64,000 nt of DNA from Halomonas sp. (GTDB taxonomy: Bacteria > Pseudomonadota > Gammaproteobacteria > Pseudomonadales > Halomonadaceae): NCBI RefSeq assembly GCF_011050415.1, contig NZ_DRFS01000024.1, positions 310,001-374,000 of the forward strand. The letters run 5' to 3'. Positions 47,261 to 55,282 of this stretch are shown here, piece after piece. The translations under genes and the position numbers were made by a program. Each line of letters begins with the position of its first letter. Position 1 is the stretch's first letter. The notes under the pieces are model-generated. The model was not told where the DNA came from. It saw only the letters and a program-made list of their open reading frames with translations, and did no database searches.

Positions 47261-47962
47261 ATGAAGGCGCTGGTAGTAGAAGACAACGTTAATTTAGCGC
47301 GCTCTATTGCCGCCACGCTTAGGGAGGCTGCTTTTAGTATTGATGTTGCCGACGATGGCAGACAAGCCCTCCATATGCTTGAACAGGGCGGATATGACCT
47401 GCTGGTATTGGACCTTGGTTTGCCCAAACTGGATGGCATCTCCCTACTACGCCAATTACGCCATCAACAAAATACCATTCCTGTATTAATCATCTCGGCA
47501 CGGGACAGCCTGGATCAGCGTATCCATGGGCTTGAGGTGGGTGCAGACGACTATTTATGTAAACCGTTTTCGCTGGAAGAGGTTACTGCGCGCGCCCGGG
47601 CATTAGTGCGCCGAGCCAAACACTTTGGTGGCGAAACCTTGCAGTGTGGCCGCTTAGAGTTTTTACCCGATGCCATGGAACTACGACTCGATGGTAAACC
47701 TTTGCTACTTCACCGCAGAGAGTTAGAGGTGATGGAGTACCTGTTGATAAATCAGAACCGGCTCGTCAATAAAGATCAAATCATTGACCGTCTATCTAGC
47801 TCTGATGAATCCGTCAGCTACGCCGCCGTGGAAACTTATATCTCACGTATTCGTAAAAAAATTGGCTACGATTTCGGCCTAAAGACGGTTCGTGGGTTGG
47901 GCTATTATCTGGCGTCTAAAGATCTAGAACCCAGAGATGTTTTAGGCTCAGCGAATGAGTAA
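47261..47962 (+). CDS. tctD: TctD-like response regulator
   Basis: A second OmpR-family regulator, 233 residues, starting only 14 nt after baeR. Receiver: VVEDNVNLARSIAATLREA, Asp51 in VLDLGLPKLDGISLLRQL and Lys in LCKPFSLEE; DNA-binding wing: LHRRELEVMEYLLINQNRLV and YAAVETYISRIRKKIG. The sequence type is that of TctD/QseB regulators of tricarboxylate transport, matching the convergent tctCBA genes. It overlaps the kinase by eight bases. Confidence 0.88.
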   Translation: MKALVVEDNVNLARSIAATLREAAFSIDVADDGRQALHMLEQGGYDLLVLDLGLPKLDGISLLRQLRHQQNTIPVLIISARDSLDQRIHGLEVGADDYLCKPFSLEEVTARARALVRRAKHFGGETLQCGRLEFLPDAMELRLDGKPLLLHRRELEVMEYLLINQNRLVNKDQIIDRLSSSDESVSYAAVETYISRIRKKIGYDFGLKTVRGLGYYLASKDLEPRDVLGSANE

Positions 47963-49334
47963 AAGCCAATCGATTCGTAGCCGACTACTGTTATGGATTG
48001 GCCTTCCCTTCATCGTGTTGGCTGTTCTAGCGCTAATCTCCAGCCACCTACTGCTATCCCGGCAAATCAACGCCACCTTTGATGACCTGCTGCTCAATGC
48101 TGCGCAACGCTTAGAGCGACGTATTTATACAGTCGATGGCGAGCTACGCATCAATATGCACTACTTCAGTGTTAGTACACTTGGCAGCCGGGGCGAAGGT
48201 AAAATTTTCTATCGTATCAAAGAGACAGATGGGGGGATGATTGCAGGCTTTAGTGGTTTGGCAGATCCTCCCAAAGCATCACATGACCCAATTTTTTATG
48301 ATGTGGACTATGCAGGTAATGCGTTACGTGCCGTAGCGCTTACCCTTCCCTTCAGCCGTGGCAGCCAACCCGTCGATATTGAAGTCATCGTAGCGGAATC
48401 GAAAGAAGCACGTCACACATTAACCAACGATTTTATGGTGACCCTGTCAGGGCTAATGATCGTAACGGGGCTGCTTGCCATTTCCATTGCTTTGCTGGCG
48501 ATTCACCAGGGGCTGGCACCTCTAAACGCGGTTAGCCAAGCGCTGCGCCAACGTTCATCAAATGATTTGCACGCTTTAGATGATGCCGCCCCAAAAGAGA
48601 TTTTGCCGCTCATTCAGAGCATAAATCATTTAATGCATCGCATGCGGCGCAGTATTGAAAGCACTCAACAGCTCAATGCTGATGTCTCACACCAGCTCAG
48701 AACGCCTATTTCTGAGATTCGTGCTTTGACTGAAATTTCTCTAAAAGAGACGCCTCAATCACCGGCTCACTACAGCCTACAAGAAATACAACGTATCGCT
48801 GAACAAGCCAGTCATACCGTAAAGCAGCTGCTCAAATATGCTAAAACACGCAGCGAATTAGTCGACTCCTCTCATTTAGAAATGGTCGATTTGGTATTGA
48901 TTTGCCAGGATGCTTGTGCCCAAACCGCCCCTAATATTTACCAGCAGTGCCAAGAGATAGCCTTCGATCAGCATCAAGTAATTCCCAAGGTCATTGGCGA
49001 CCCTATTACACTGCGTTGGTTAGTCACTAACCTGATTGAAAATGCTAGTTTGCACGCAGGCGGCAGTACCGCTTATACCGGCGTCATTACCGTTGCCTTA
49101 ACGGCTAACGAGTACCAAGTTACGCTAACAGTAAGTGATGAAGGCACTGGCGTAGATCAAGAGACAATTTCTAAGTTAACAGAACGTTTTTTTCGCCATA
49201 ATAAGCACGCTTCCGGTAGCGGTTTAGGATTGGCGATCGTCGAGCAAATCGCCACCGCCCACTCAGCACAACTCCGTTTAGCCAATCGACCTCAGGGCGG
49301 CTTTGAAGTAACCGTGATATTTCCAATTACTTAA
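47955..49334 (+). CDS. tctE: TctE-like sensor histidine kinase
   Basis: A 459-residue membrane kinase paired with TctD. TM1 (LLLWIGLPFIVLAVLALISS) precedes a periplasmic sensor of about 140 residues with the two-component sensor-N look (FDDLLLNAAQRLERRIYTVD); TM2 (LSGLMIVTGLLAISIALLAI); His246 in NADVSHQLRTPISEIRALTE; ATPase motifs LIENASLHAGG and GSGLGLAIVEQI. It ends eight bases inside the convergent abrB gene. It presumably senses a citrate-like compound and drives tctC expression. Confidence 0.88.
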   Translation: MSKSQSIRSRLLLWIGLPFIVLAVLALISSHLLLSRQINATFDDLLLNAAQRLERRIYTVDGELRINMHYFSVSTLGSRGEGKIFYRIKETDGGMIAGFSGLADPPKASHDPIFYDVDYAGNALRAVALTLPFSRGSQPVDIEVIVAESKEARHTLTNDFMVTLSGLMIVTGLLAISIALLAIHQGLAPLNAVSQALRQRSSNDLHALDDAAPKEILPLIQSINHLMHRMRRSIESTQQLNADVSHQLRTPISEIRALTEISLKETPQSPAHYSLQEIQRIAEQASHTVKQLLKYAKTRSELVDSSHLEMVDLVLICQDACAQTAPNIYQQCQEIAFDQHQVIPKVIGDPITLRWLVTNLIENASLHAGGSTAYTGVITVALTANEYQVTLTVSDEGTGVDQETISKLTERFFRHNKHASGSGLGLAIVEQIATAHSAQLRLANRPQGGFEVTVIFPIT

Positions 49335-50337
49335 TCGGTGCATTGGCGATGCGTACCATTAGCGGCGTCATAAAGATTAGCAACAATAGTCGCAATATAT
49401 GATGTGAAACGACATACACCGGGTCGATATCCATCACCATAGCAATCACTGCCATCTCACCCACACCGCCAGGAATTAACGCGAGCAGTACCGCCACGAA
49501 AGCTAATTGGGTAAGGCTTGCTACTAGCCAAGCCATCAAGGCAGCCACTACCAGTGCAAACAGCGCAAAGGTAATCCCGTAACGGCCCATACTGATTACC
49601 TGCGAACACTGGGTGCCGGAAAAACGTGCTCCCACCGACGCGCCCAATACCAGAAATGCCGCCAGCACTATCCATGTGGGTAACGAGGTTTCAAATCCCA
49701 GGTTAGCGATAATCGCCCCTGCTGCCATCGGCCCTAGAAACTCCGGCAAGGGTACTCTCAATAAACGCCCTAACCACCAACAAAGCGGTGCCAGCAGGAG
49801 TGGAAAGCTATCGACCAGGGTTAATGATGTTGGCGCGCTGTTCAGCGTCACATCATCGACAAAAAAACTAGCTAGTATCGCCGCACCTGAAACAACGGTG
49901 ACTAAGCGAAGCGAGTGTGAAATAGCAATCCAGCGCAAATCCCCATTAGCGCGTTCTGCCAGTACCAATGCTGAATTCATACTCCCAGGATAAGAGCAGA
50001 ACATTGCATTCATGCGCCCAACGTTGGCGCGATTAAATATCCAGTACCCGCCAAATAACATCAGCGCCATATAGACCAGCATCGCCAGCACGCTAGGGTA
50101 CCAAAACACTAGCCCGGCCAACTCATCTGCTTGAATTCGGCTACCGATAAAAAGGCCCAACAGTGCAATAGCGGTGCGGTGTAAGCGTTTATCGACACCG
50201 GTCTGCACGCCCACTAATGATAAGCACATCACCATAAACAGAGACCCTAGCATCCAGGCTAGGGGCAATGAAAAAAGGGTGGCAATCCAGCCACCCAAAA
50301 AACCCAAACCAACGGTAATTAATGTTCTTTTCAACAT
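49327..50337 (-). CDS. AbrB-family membrane protein
   Basis: A 336-residue inner-membrane protein with about ten segments in two AbrB duplication repeats (LGFLGGWIATLFSLPLAWML; later LPEFLGPMAAGAIIANLGFE and LALIPGGVGEMAVIAMVMDI). This AbrB family (COG3180, ammonia monooxygenase-named) is unrelated to the Bacillus AbrB transcription factor. It is the last gene of the tct operon, 21 nt after tctA, and is often found with tripartite tricarboxylate transporters, suggesting accessory transport. Its 3' end overlaps tctE. Confidence 0.85.
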   Translation of the reverse strand: MLKRTLITVGLGFLGGWIATLFSLPLAWMLGSLFMVMCLSLVGVQTGVDKRLHRTAIALLGLFIGSRIQADELAGLVFWYPSVLAMLVYMALMLFGGYWIFNRANVGRMNAMFCSYPGSMNSALVLAERANGDLRWIAISHSLRLVTVVSGAAILASFFVDDVTLNSAPTSLTLVDSFPLLLAPLCWWLGRLLRVPLPEFLGPMAAGAIIANLGFETSLPTWIVLAAFLVLGASVGARFSGTQCSQVISMGRYGITFALFALVVAALMAWLVASLTQLAFVAVLLALIPGGVGEMAVIAMVMDIDPVYVVSHHILRLLLLIFMTPLMVRIANAPIK

Positions 50338-50358
50338 ATCAGTTACTGAATGTAGACA

Positions 50359-51867
50359 TCATAGTTGGGCAGCCGCTTGGCGTGCTTTAAGCTTCTTCAT
50401 TAGAGGCTGACTAAATAACGAGATCAGCAGTAGAGCGAAAATCCCTAGCGTCACTGGACGCTCAAACACATAGGTAATGTCACCACCGCTGATTTGATAG
50501 GAGTGAAGCAGGGATTTTTCAGCCAATGATCCTAATAGCATCCCGATTACGGCGGCAGGGACTGAGTAGCCGTAGTGACGGAATATCCAACCGATCACAG
50601 CAAAAACCAGCACCGTCGCAGGGCCAGTCATATTACCGGTTAGCCCGAATGACCCCATCACTGCAAGCACCAATACGGATGGAATCAGGTAACGCATGGG
50701 TACTTTAACGATATTGGCCAGCAAGGGAATAAACAGTAAACCGATGATTACTAGTAGAAATACCTGGGCAAAGTTAGCGAAAATGATCGCGTATACAACA
50801 TCCGTCTGCTGACGTATAAACTGTGGCCCGCCAGTAATATTGTGCATTGCAAACGCCGCTAACATTACCGCTGTGGCACCGCCCCCAGGAATCCCTAACG
50901 CCAGTAGCGTTGCCATCGAACCCCCTTCGGAGCTGCTATTAGCCGCTTCTGATGCCACCACACCCTTTGGATTACCCTTACCAAATGAATCGGGATCACG
51001 ATCCCGTCGCTTGGTTTCAATATAGGAAAGCAGATTAGAAACCGAAGATCCTACACCGGGCACGGCGCCGACTAACACGCCGATTAAGCCACCGCGAATC
51101 ATCACCACGGGGTAGCGCATCGCCATCTTGCAGCCTTCGAATATCTCGCCAACTTTCACTTTACGATCATCGGCGGATTCAACAATGAAGCCTTTGTTGG
51201 CTAGTTTAAAAAGTTCAGAGGCTGCAAACATGCCCATCATGGCAGGAATAACGGGTACTCCATCTAATAGATAAGTTTGCCCCATCGTGCCACGCGCCAA
51301 GCCGATTTCACTAAATCCGATCGTACCCACTAGCAGGCCGGTAAATCCGGCCACTAAGCCTTTAAGAACCTGCTCGCCTTTAAGGCTAGCGATCAGCGTC
51401 ATCCCCCAAAGTATGACCACAAACATCTCGGCAGGGCCTAGTCTCAGCACCATGTAGGAGAGCGGCTGAATCATAAAGAACAGCACAATGTAGCCCATCA
51501 GTGCGCCAATTACCGATGATGCCAACGCAACACCTAGTGCCTGATTATGCTGCCCCTTGCGTGCCATTGGATAACCATCAAACGCAGTGGCAATCGCCGA
51601 AGAGGTACCCGGTATATTCATCAATATGGCGGGAATACCGGCGCCAAATGAGCCGCCCGTAAAAATAGCCGTCAAAAACAACATGGCTTGGATAAAGTCC
51701 ATGTACATGGTCATCGGCAGAAAAATAGCCATCGCCATGGAGATTTGTAGCCCTGGCGTAGCGCCAAAAATCAGTCCTAATATGATCCCCGGAACCACCA
51801 CTAACCACGGGCCAAAACTGGAAAAAAGCAGATCCATACTCTGCCCTACCGCGCTAAAATCAATCAT
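50359..51867 (-). CDS. tctA: Tripartite tricarboxylate transporter large permease TctA
   Basis: A 502-residue integral membrane protein, the main permease subunit, with about twelve segments. Typical TctA signatures are LGLIFGATPGLQISMAMAIF, TGGSFGAGIPAILMNIPGTS, GAVPGVGSSVSNLLSYIETK and LALGIPGGGATAVMLAAFAM. It is driven by ion gradients together with TctB and the binding protein TctC. It starts nine bases after tctB. The solute may be citrate or another carboxylate; the class is diverse. Confidence 0.93.
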   Translation of the reverse strand: MIDFSAVGQSMDLLFSSFGPWLVVVPGIILGLIFGATPGLQISMAMAIFLPMTMYMDFIQAMLFLTAIFTGGSFGAGIPAILMNIPGTSSAIATAFDGYPMARKGQHNQALGVALASSVIGALMGYIVLFFMIQPLSYMVLRLGPAEMFVVILWGMTLIASLKGEQVLKGLVAGFTGLLVGTIGFSEIGLARGTMGQTYLLDGVPVIPAMMGMFAASELFKLANKGFIVESADDRKVKVGEIFEGCKMAMRYPVVMIRGGLIGVLVGAVPGVGSSVSNLLSYIETKRRDRDPDSFGKGNPKGVVASEAANSSSEGGSMATLLALGIPGGGATAVMLAAFAMHNITGGPQFIRQQTDVVYAIIFANFAQVFLLVIIGLLFIPLLANIVKVPMRYLIPSVLVLAVMGSFGLTGNMTGPATVLVFAVIGWIFRHYGYSVPAAVIGMLLGSLAEKSLLHSYQISGGDITYVFERPVTLGIFALLLISLFSQPLMKKLKARQAAAQL

Positions 51868-51876
51868 GGTCTCTCC

Positions 51877-52326
51877 TTAGCTGGGTAGCAGCAGCAGTGT
51901 CATGGGATAAGGCAGCATCTGCGAGAAAAAGAACGCGACGCTAAGTCCAAATGCGACACTATAGCCACCCAGTAGCAGCCAATTACGCTCACCTTTAAGG
52001 ATCAAAAACAGCGCCAAAAAAACCACAGTGGCAATATCAAAGCCCAGGGTTTCAAGCGACAGAACGTAGGCTGCAAATAAGCCCACCACGGGTAATGTTT
52101 TATGCAGCGGTTCTTCTTCAGAAGAGCGAAACAGCGAGCCATGCTTTATGCGCAGGATTAATTCAAGCGCAATAATCGCCAACACAATGATCGCAAGTGG
52201 CAGTATCAGCAGCAGGTTTTGCGGCGTAGCGGATACGCTAATAGCGTCTAATAAATACCAAAGCGTAAAACTAGCCAGACCCATGAGAACGATGAAATCC
52301 CCATAGTCACGTTTATATTCAGACAT
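51877..52326 (-). CDS. tctB: Tripartite tricarboxylate transporter small permease TctB
   Basis: A 149-residue protein with four hydrophobic helices, the standard TctB size and layout (FIVLMGLASFTLWYLLDAIS; LLLILPLAIIVLAIIALELI; LGFDIATVVFLALFLILKGE). Forms the membrane complex with TctA. An 84-nt gap holding a stem-loop separates it from the upstream tctC, which would let the binding protein be made in excess. Confidence 0.9.
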   Translation of the reverse strand: MSEYKRDYGDFIVLMGLASFTLWYLLDAISVSATPQNLLLILPLAIIVLAIIALELILRIKHGSLFRSSEEEPLHKTLPVVGLFAAYVLSLETLGFDIATVVFLALFLILKGERNWLLLGGYSVAFGLSVAFFFSQMLPYPMTLLLLPS

Positions 52327-52344
52327 GGTAAAACCCCATGCTGC

Positions 52345-52364
52345 CCCTTCATTAAGGTGAAGGG
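52345..52364 (-). promoter_or_regulatory. Intercistronic stem-loop between tctC and tctB
   Basis: A 7-bp stem (CCCTTCA / TGAAGGG) with a 6-nt loop in the gap after tctC. Such hairpins after binding-protein genes commonly lower expression of the downstream permease genes. Confidence 0.5.
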
Positions 52365-52410
52365 CCAGCTATCATGGAAGGATTAGTTAATTACGATTAA
52401 TTCGGGGAAC

Positions 52411-53424
52411 TCAGTTCAGCAGGTGAGCGTACTGCTCGAATACTTGGTAGTTTTCGAGCATCAACTCATTGGAGCGTTCTGGGCCTACCCAAACACCCCC
52501 CATTTCGTTGCGCTCCAATTGCTCTTGAACATCCTTACGAGCGAGGGCGCTTTGGATTGCCGAAGAGAGTTTTTCAAAACGCTCAGGATGTTGGCGCTCC
52601 ATTTCACTGGTAACCGCAAAGCCACGCATGGAGCCCTGCAGTACCGGCACTTCAAGATCCATTGGTGCTAACGCTTCATTGATAGGGGGCGCATCCCACT
52701 GCTCAATGCGCTCATCGTTCACAATTGCCAGCGGTGTAAGGAATTCGCGGATACCTTCGCTACCCTGGGCACTGATAGAGACAAAATCCACCTGACCACC
52801 CGCCACAGCGGAACGTGCTTCGCCGCCGCTGTTATAGGTCACTAAATTCAAGTTCTCTTGGGGAATGCCCGCCTGATCAAGTAGTAAGCGCACCATTAAA
52901 TGGCCAGCAGAGCCTTGCACTACTGCTCCACGCACCTGCCCCCTCTCTTCGCGAATAGCTTCCAGTAGGCTAGGCAAATTTTCATAACCGCTGTCTTTAT
53001 TCGCTGCGATGATATCTAAGTCAAACCATTGAAAGTTGATGTAGGAGAAGTCATCGACGCTAAACTCGGCACCGCCGGTAAGTATCGAGTTGGTTAAATA
53101 AGGGGCAAACGTCGAGGCGTATACGGTGTAGCCGTCATCGGGAACATTCAGAACATAGTTCGAGGCTACCTGCGTCCCTGCACCTGGGCGGTTGGTAACT
53201 TGTATGGGCACACCTACCTCTTCTGAGATATGCCCCGACATAATGCGGGCTAGGCGATCCGCGCTTCCGCCAGTGCCAAAACCCACCACCATATTGAGCG
53301 GACGGGTGGGAAAATCTTCAGCAGAAGCAGGAAGCGCAATCGCTAGCGAAGCAACAACGGCGGTAACCCCTACCAGCAAGGATTTAATGCTGAACGATAA
53401 GGAAGCAGGGTGTGTGTTAGGCAT
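52411..53424 (-). CDS. tctC: Tripartite tricarboxylate transporter substrate-binding protein TctC
   Basis: A 337-residue periplasmic binding protein. Signal peptide with core LLVGVTAVVASLAIALPASA, cleavage at ASA-ED, then the family's start (FPTRPLNMVVGFGTGGSADRL) and NRPGAGTQVASNYV, which binds the carboxylate. It is the promoter-proximal gene of tctCBA-abrB, with a palindrome 39 bp ahead of the start codon. In this organism it may capture citrate or related acids; the specificity cannot be read by eye. Confidence 0.92.
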   Translation of the reverse strand: MPNTHPASLSFSIKSLLVGVTAVVASLAIALPASAEDFPTRPLNMVVGFGTGGSADRLARIMSGHISEEVGVPIQVTNRPGAGTQVASNYVLNVPDDGYTVYASTFAPYLTNSILTGGAEFSVDDFSYINFQWFDLDIIAANKDSGYENLPSLLEAIREERGQVRGAVVQGSAGHLMVRLLLDQAGIPQENLNLVTYNSGGEARSAVAGGQVDFVSISAQGSEGIREFLTPLAIVNDERIEQWDAPPINEALAPMDLEVPVLQGSMRGFAVTSEMERQHPERFEKLSSAIQSALARKDVQEQLERNEMGGVWVGPERSNELMLENYQVFEQYAHLLN

Positions 53425-53462
53425 AGCGGGCTCTCTTTTTTATAAGTTTGTTTAAGTTTGGA

Positions 53463-53480
53463 TACAGGCCTTCCCCTGTA
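53463..53480. promoter_or_regulatory. Palindrome TACAGG-N6-CCTGTA upstream of tctC
   Basis: Perfect 6-bp inverted arms with a 6-bp spacer, 39 bp upstream of the tctC start codon. A candidate operator for TctD or another regulator of the transport operon; direct proof is lacking. Confidence 0.45.
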
Positions 53481-53544
53481 AGCCTAAGACGCTACCCCAC
53501 GAAACTGTCACCAACCTTGCATAGTGCGAGAACGCAACTAAAGT

Positions 53545-54507
53545 CTAGTCCTCACTAAACACCTGCCGATTAAGAAATGCGATGCCCGCATCAATAGCGC
53601 TGCCGCGTAGTAGAAAGCTGGCAAAGTGGCCCCGGAAGTTTTGTAGATAAAGCTCGCTCTCGATGTTGTTGTCCTGGAGGGCTTGGTAAAAGTCTGTGGC
53701 ATGATCCACGGGCACTAATCGGTCCCACTTACCGTGGAATAGGAAAAACGGCGGTGCCTGCGGGGCTATATGCCGGGCGGGAGACGCTAGTTGATACGCT
53801 TCGTTCTGTTCAGCACGGGTACCGCCGATAAAGTCGACCACCAGTCGGCCATCGTCGAACTTAAGCAGATCGCTGGGCAGACCACCGGCCAGTACTGCTG
53901 CTAAACGGCTCTGCTCACCGCCATAGGGGGCGGAGAGCGGGCCTTCAACACCGGCCAGTGCCAGCAAACTTACTAAATGCGCGCCAGATGAAAACCCAAC
54001 GCCCACAATACGGCTTGTATCCACCTGCCACTCATCGGCATTGGTGTGAATCCACGCCATGGCTTGCTGCAAATCGTGTAGTTGATTAGGAAAGCGATAC
54101 TCCGGCGCAAAGCGATGCTCAATATTGACCGCGACGTAACCTTGACCCGCTAGCTGTTCGGCAATGCTTTGCATATCTTCTGGCGTGCGATTGCGCCAAC
54201 CACCGCCGTGAACCACTAAAGCGGCCGGGCGCAGCGTGTCGCTTATATCATTAGCAGGTAGGTAAACGTCAGCCTTAAGCGCTTGGGGCCACTCTTCCGG
54301 CGTATAGGTTCTGGGCGTCAAGCGAGTAAAAGATTGAGGCTCACGCAACGTGGTGTTTTCCATGGCAGGGTCGCCTTGGCTAACACTATGAGTAGCGCCG
54401 CAGCCGCTCAGCAATAGCGTGAGCGCGCCTAAGCCAGTAATACGGCGCAGGGTGGTTGTAAGCGCTCCATGCTGCTGCCTCTCGCGGCTTAGCTTCGTTC
54501 GCGACAT
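53545..54507 (-). CDS. Lipoprotein esterase/lipase (alpha/beta-hydrolase, BD-FAE/HSL-like)
   Basis: A 320-residue hydrolase with a lipoprotein signal (LGALTLLLSGC, lipidated Cys36). Catalytic features: oxyanion motif VVHGGGWRNR, nucleophile Ser in GVGFSSGAHLV, Asp in HGKWDRLVPVDHA and His in NFRGHFASF. This matches carboxylesterase families that act on short acyl esters. It should sit in the outer or inner membrane facing the periplasm. The substrate is unknown. It diverges from the Spy-like gene across a 148-bp region containing a phased operator. Confidence 0.86.
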   Translation of the reverse strand: MSRTKLSRERQQHGALTTTLRRITGLGALTLLLSGCGATHSVSQGDPAMENTTLREPQSFTRLTPRTYTPEEWPQALKADVYLPANDISDTLRPAALVVHGGGWRNRTPEDMQSIAEQLAGQGYVAVNIEHRFAPEYRFPNQLHDLQQAMAWIHTNADEWQVDTSRIVGVGFSSGAHLVSLLALAGVEGPLSAPYGGEQSRLAAVLAGGLPSDLLKFDDGRLVVDFIGGTRAEQNEAYQLASPARHIAPQAPPFFLFHGKWDRLVPVDHATDFYQALQDNNIESELYLQNFRGHFASFLLRGSAIDAGIAFLNRQVFSED

Positions 54508-54582
54508 TGTGCTTCTCCTTAATCATAGGTGACCCCTCACCCAACCGTTATGACCAGCACGGCTCTAATAAGATCATGATTG

Positions 54583-54610
54583 TTGCACACTCTGTGCAAA
54601 CGGTTTGCAC
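54583..54610. promoter_or_regulatory. Three alternating TTGCAC half-sites spaced 11 bp
   Basis: TTGCAC (54583), its complement GTGCAA (54594) and TTGCAC again (54605) begin exactly 11 bp apart. They form two overlapping palindromes: TTGCACA-CTC-TGTGCAA (54583-54599) and GTGCAAAC-G-GTTTGCAC (54594-54610, 17 bp). Located between two divergent envelope genes, this looks like a cooperative operator. The binding factor is not known. Confidence 0.65.
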
Positions 54611-54655
54611 TGCACCTAGCAATACTGGCATCGTCAACTCACCAGGAGAGCTACT

Positions 54656-55066
54656 ATGCAAGTTTCAAACACTCGGAAAATGTCAATTCGCCAACTATTT
54701 GCCCCCGCCCTGCTGGCTATTGCTATTGCACCGTTAGCGCTTACCGCTCAAGCGGATAGCCACGGAGACCGTGAGGGTCGCGGCGCTGATCGCGAGCGTA
54801 TGGAAGAACGCATGGAAGAGCGTCGTCAAGAAGTGTACGAACGCGCTGAGATCCCAGAAGAGAAACAGGCTGAACTTAACGCAGCACATGCGGAACATCG
54901 TGAAGCGATGCATGCACTGCGTGATGAGCATAAAGAGCGCGTTGCTGAAATCCTTTCAGAAGAAGAGCAGGAAGCACTACGAACCGCCATGTACGAAGCC
55001 CATGAAGAGTACCGTGGTCAGCATGGCAAACGTGGCCACCATGGCGAAAATGCCGATAGCGAATAA
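54656..55066 (+). CDS. Spy/CpxP-like small periplasmic protein
   Basis: A 136-residue protein. Signal peptide (LFAPALLAIAIAPLALTAQA, cleavage AQA-DS), then a mature part that is almost entirely charged helix rich in Glu, Arg and His (DRERMEERMEERRQEVYERA; EHREAMHALRDEHKERVAEI). This is the composition of Spy/CpxP/LTXXQ envelope-stress chaperones, though the LTxxQ motif is not exact (LSEEEQE). A His-rich C-terminus (HGKRGHHGE) might bind metal. AGGAGAG precedes the ATG. An intrinsic terminator follows at once. Confidence 0.78.
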   Translation: MQVSNTRKMSIRQLFAPALLAIAIAPLALTAQADSHGDREGRGADRERMEERMEERRQEVYERAEIPEEKQAELNAAHAEHREAMHALRDEHKERVAEILSEEEQEALRTAMYEAHEEYRGQHGKRGHHGENADSE

Positions 55067-55094
55067 TCGCTAGCAATCATCATCACCCGTTCCG

Positions 55095-55119
55095 ACGCCC
55101 GGTTTTTCCGGGCGTTTTT
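55095..55119 (+). terminator. Intrinsic terminator after the Spy-like gene
   Basis: An 8-bp GC-rich stem (ACGCCCGG / CCGGGCGT) with a T5 loop, directly followed by TTTT. Confidence 0.9.
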
Positions 55120-55205
55120 GTGTTTGTAGACTGGAGAATCCCCGCTGAATGAGTAGGCTCCTTACAGGGGTGAACTTGAAGGGTAACGCCTAATCGCGTA
55201 TTTTA

Positions 55206-55223
55206 TTTGAACGTTCATTCAAA
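55206..55223. promoter_or_regulatory. BetI-like operator upstream of betT
   Basis: TTTGAA-CGTTCA-TTCAAA (18 bp) contains the perfect palindrome TGAACGTTCA. It resembles the choline-responsive BetI boxes of enterobacteria and pseudomonads, 60 bp upstream of the betT start. It supports the choline-transporter assignment of the damaged gene. No betIBA lies in the window. Confidence 0.6.
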
Positions 55224-55282
55224 ATAAATAGTTAACTCGCTCATATTTTCACCATCGCCTTTAACAATAGGAGCCCGCCTGC

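Noticed and set aside
49327..50337. Ammonia monooxygenase
   Set aside because: Databases sometimes use that name for this AbrB family, but the protein is a polytopic carrier-like duplication with no oxygenase features.
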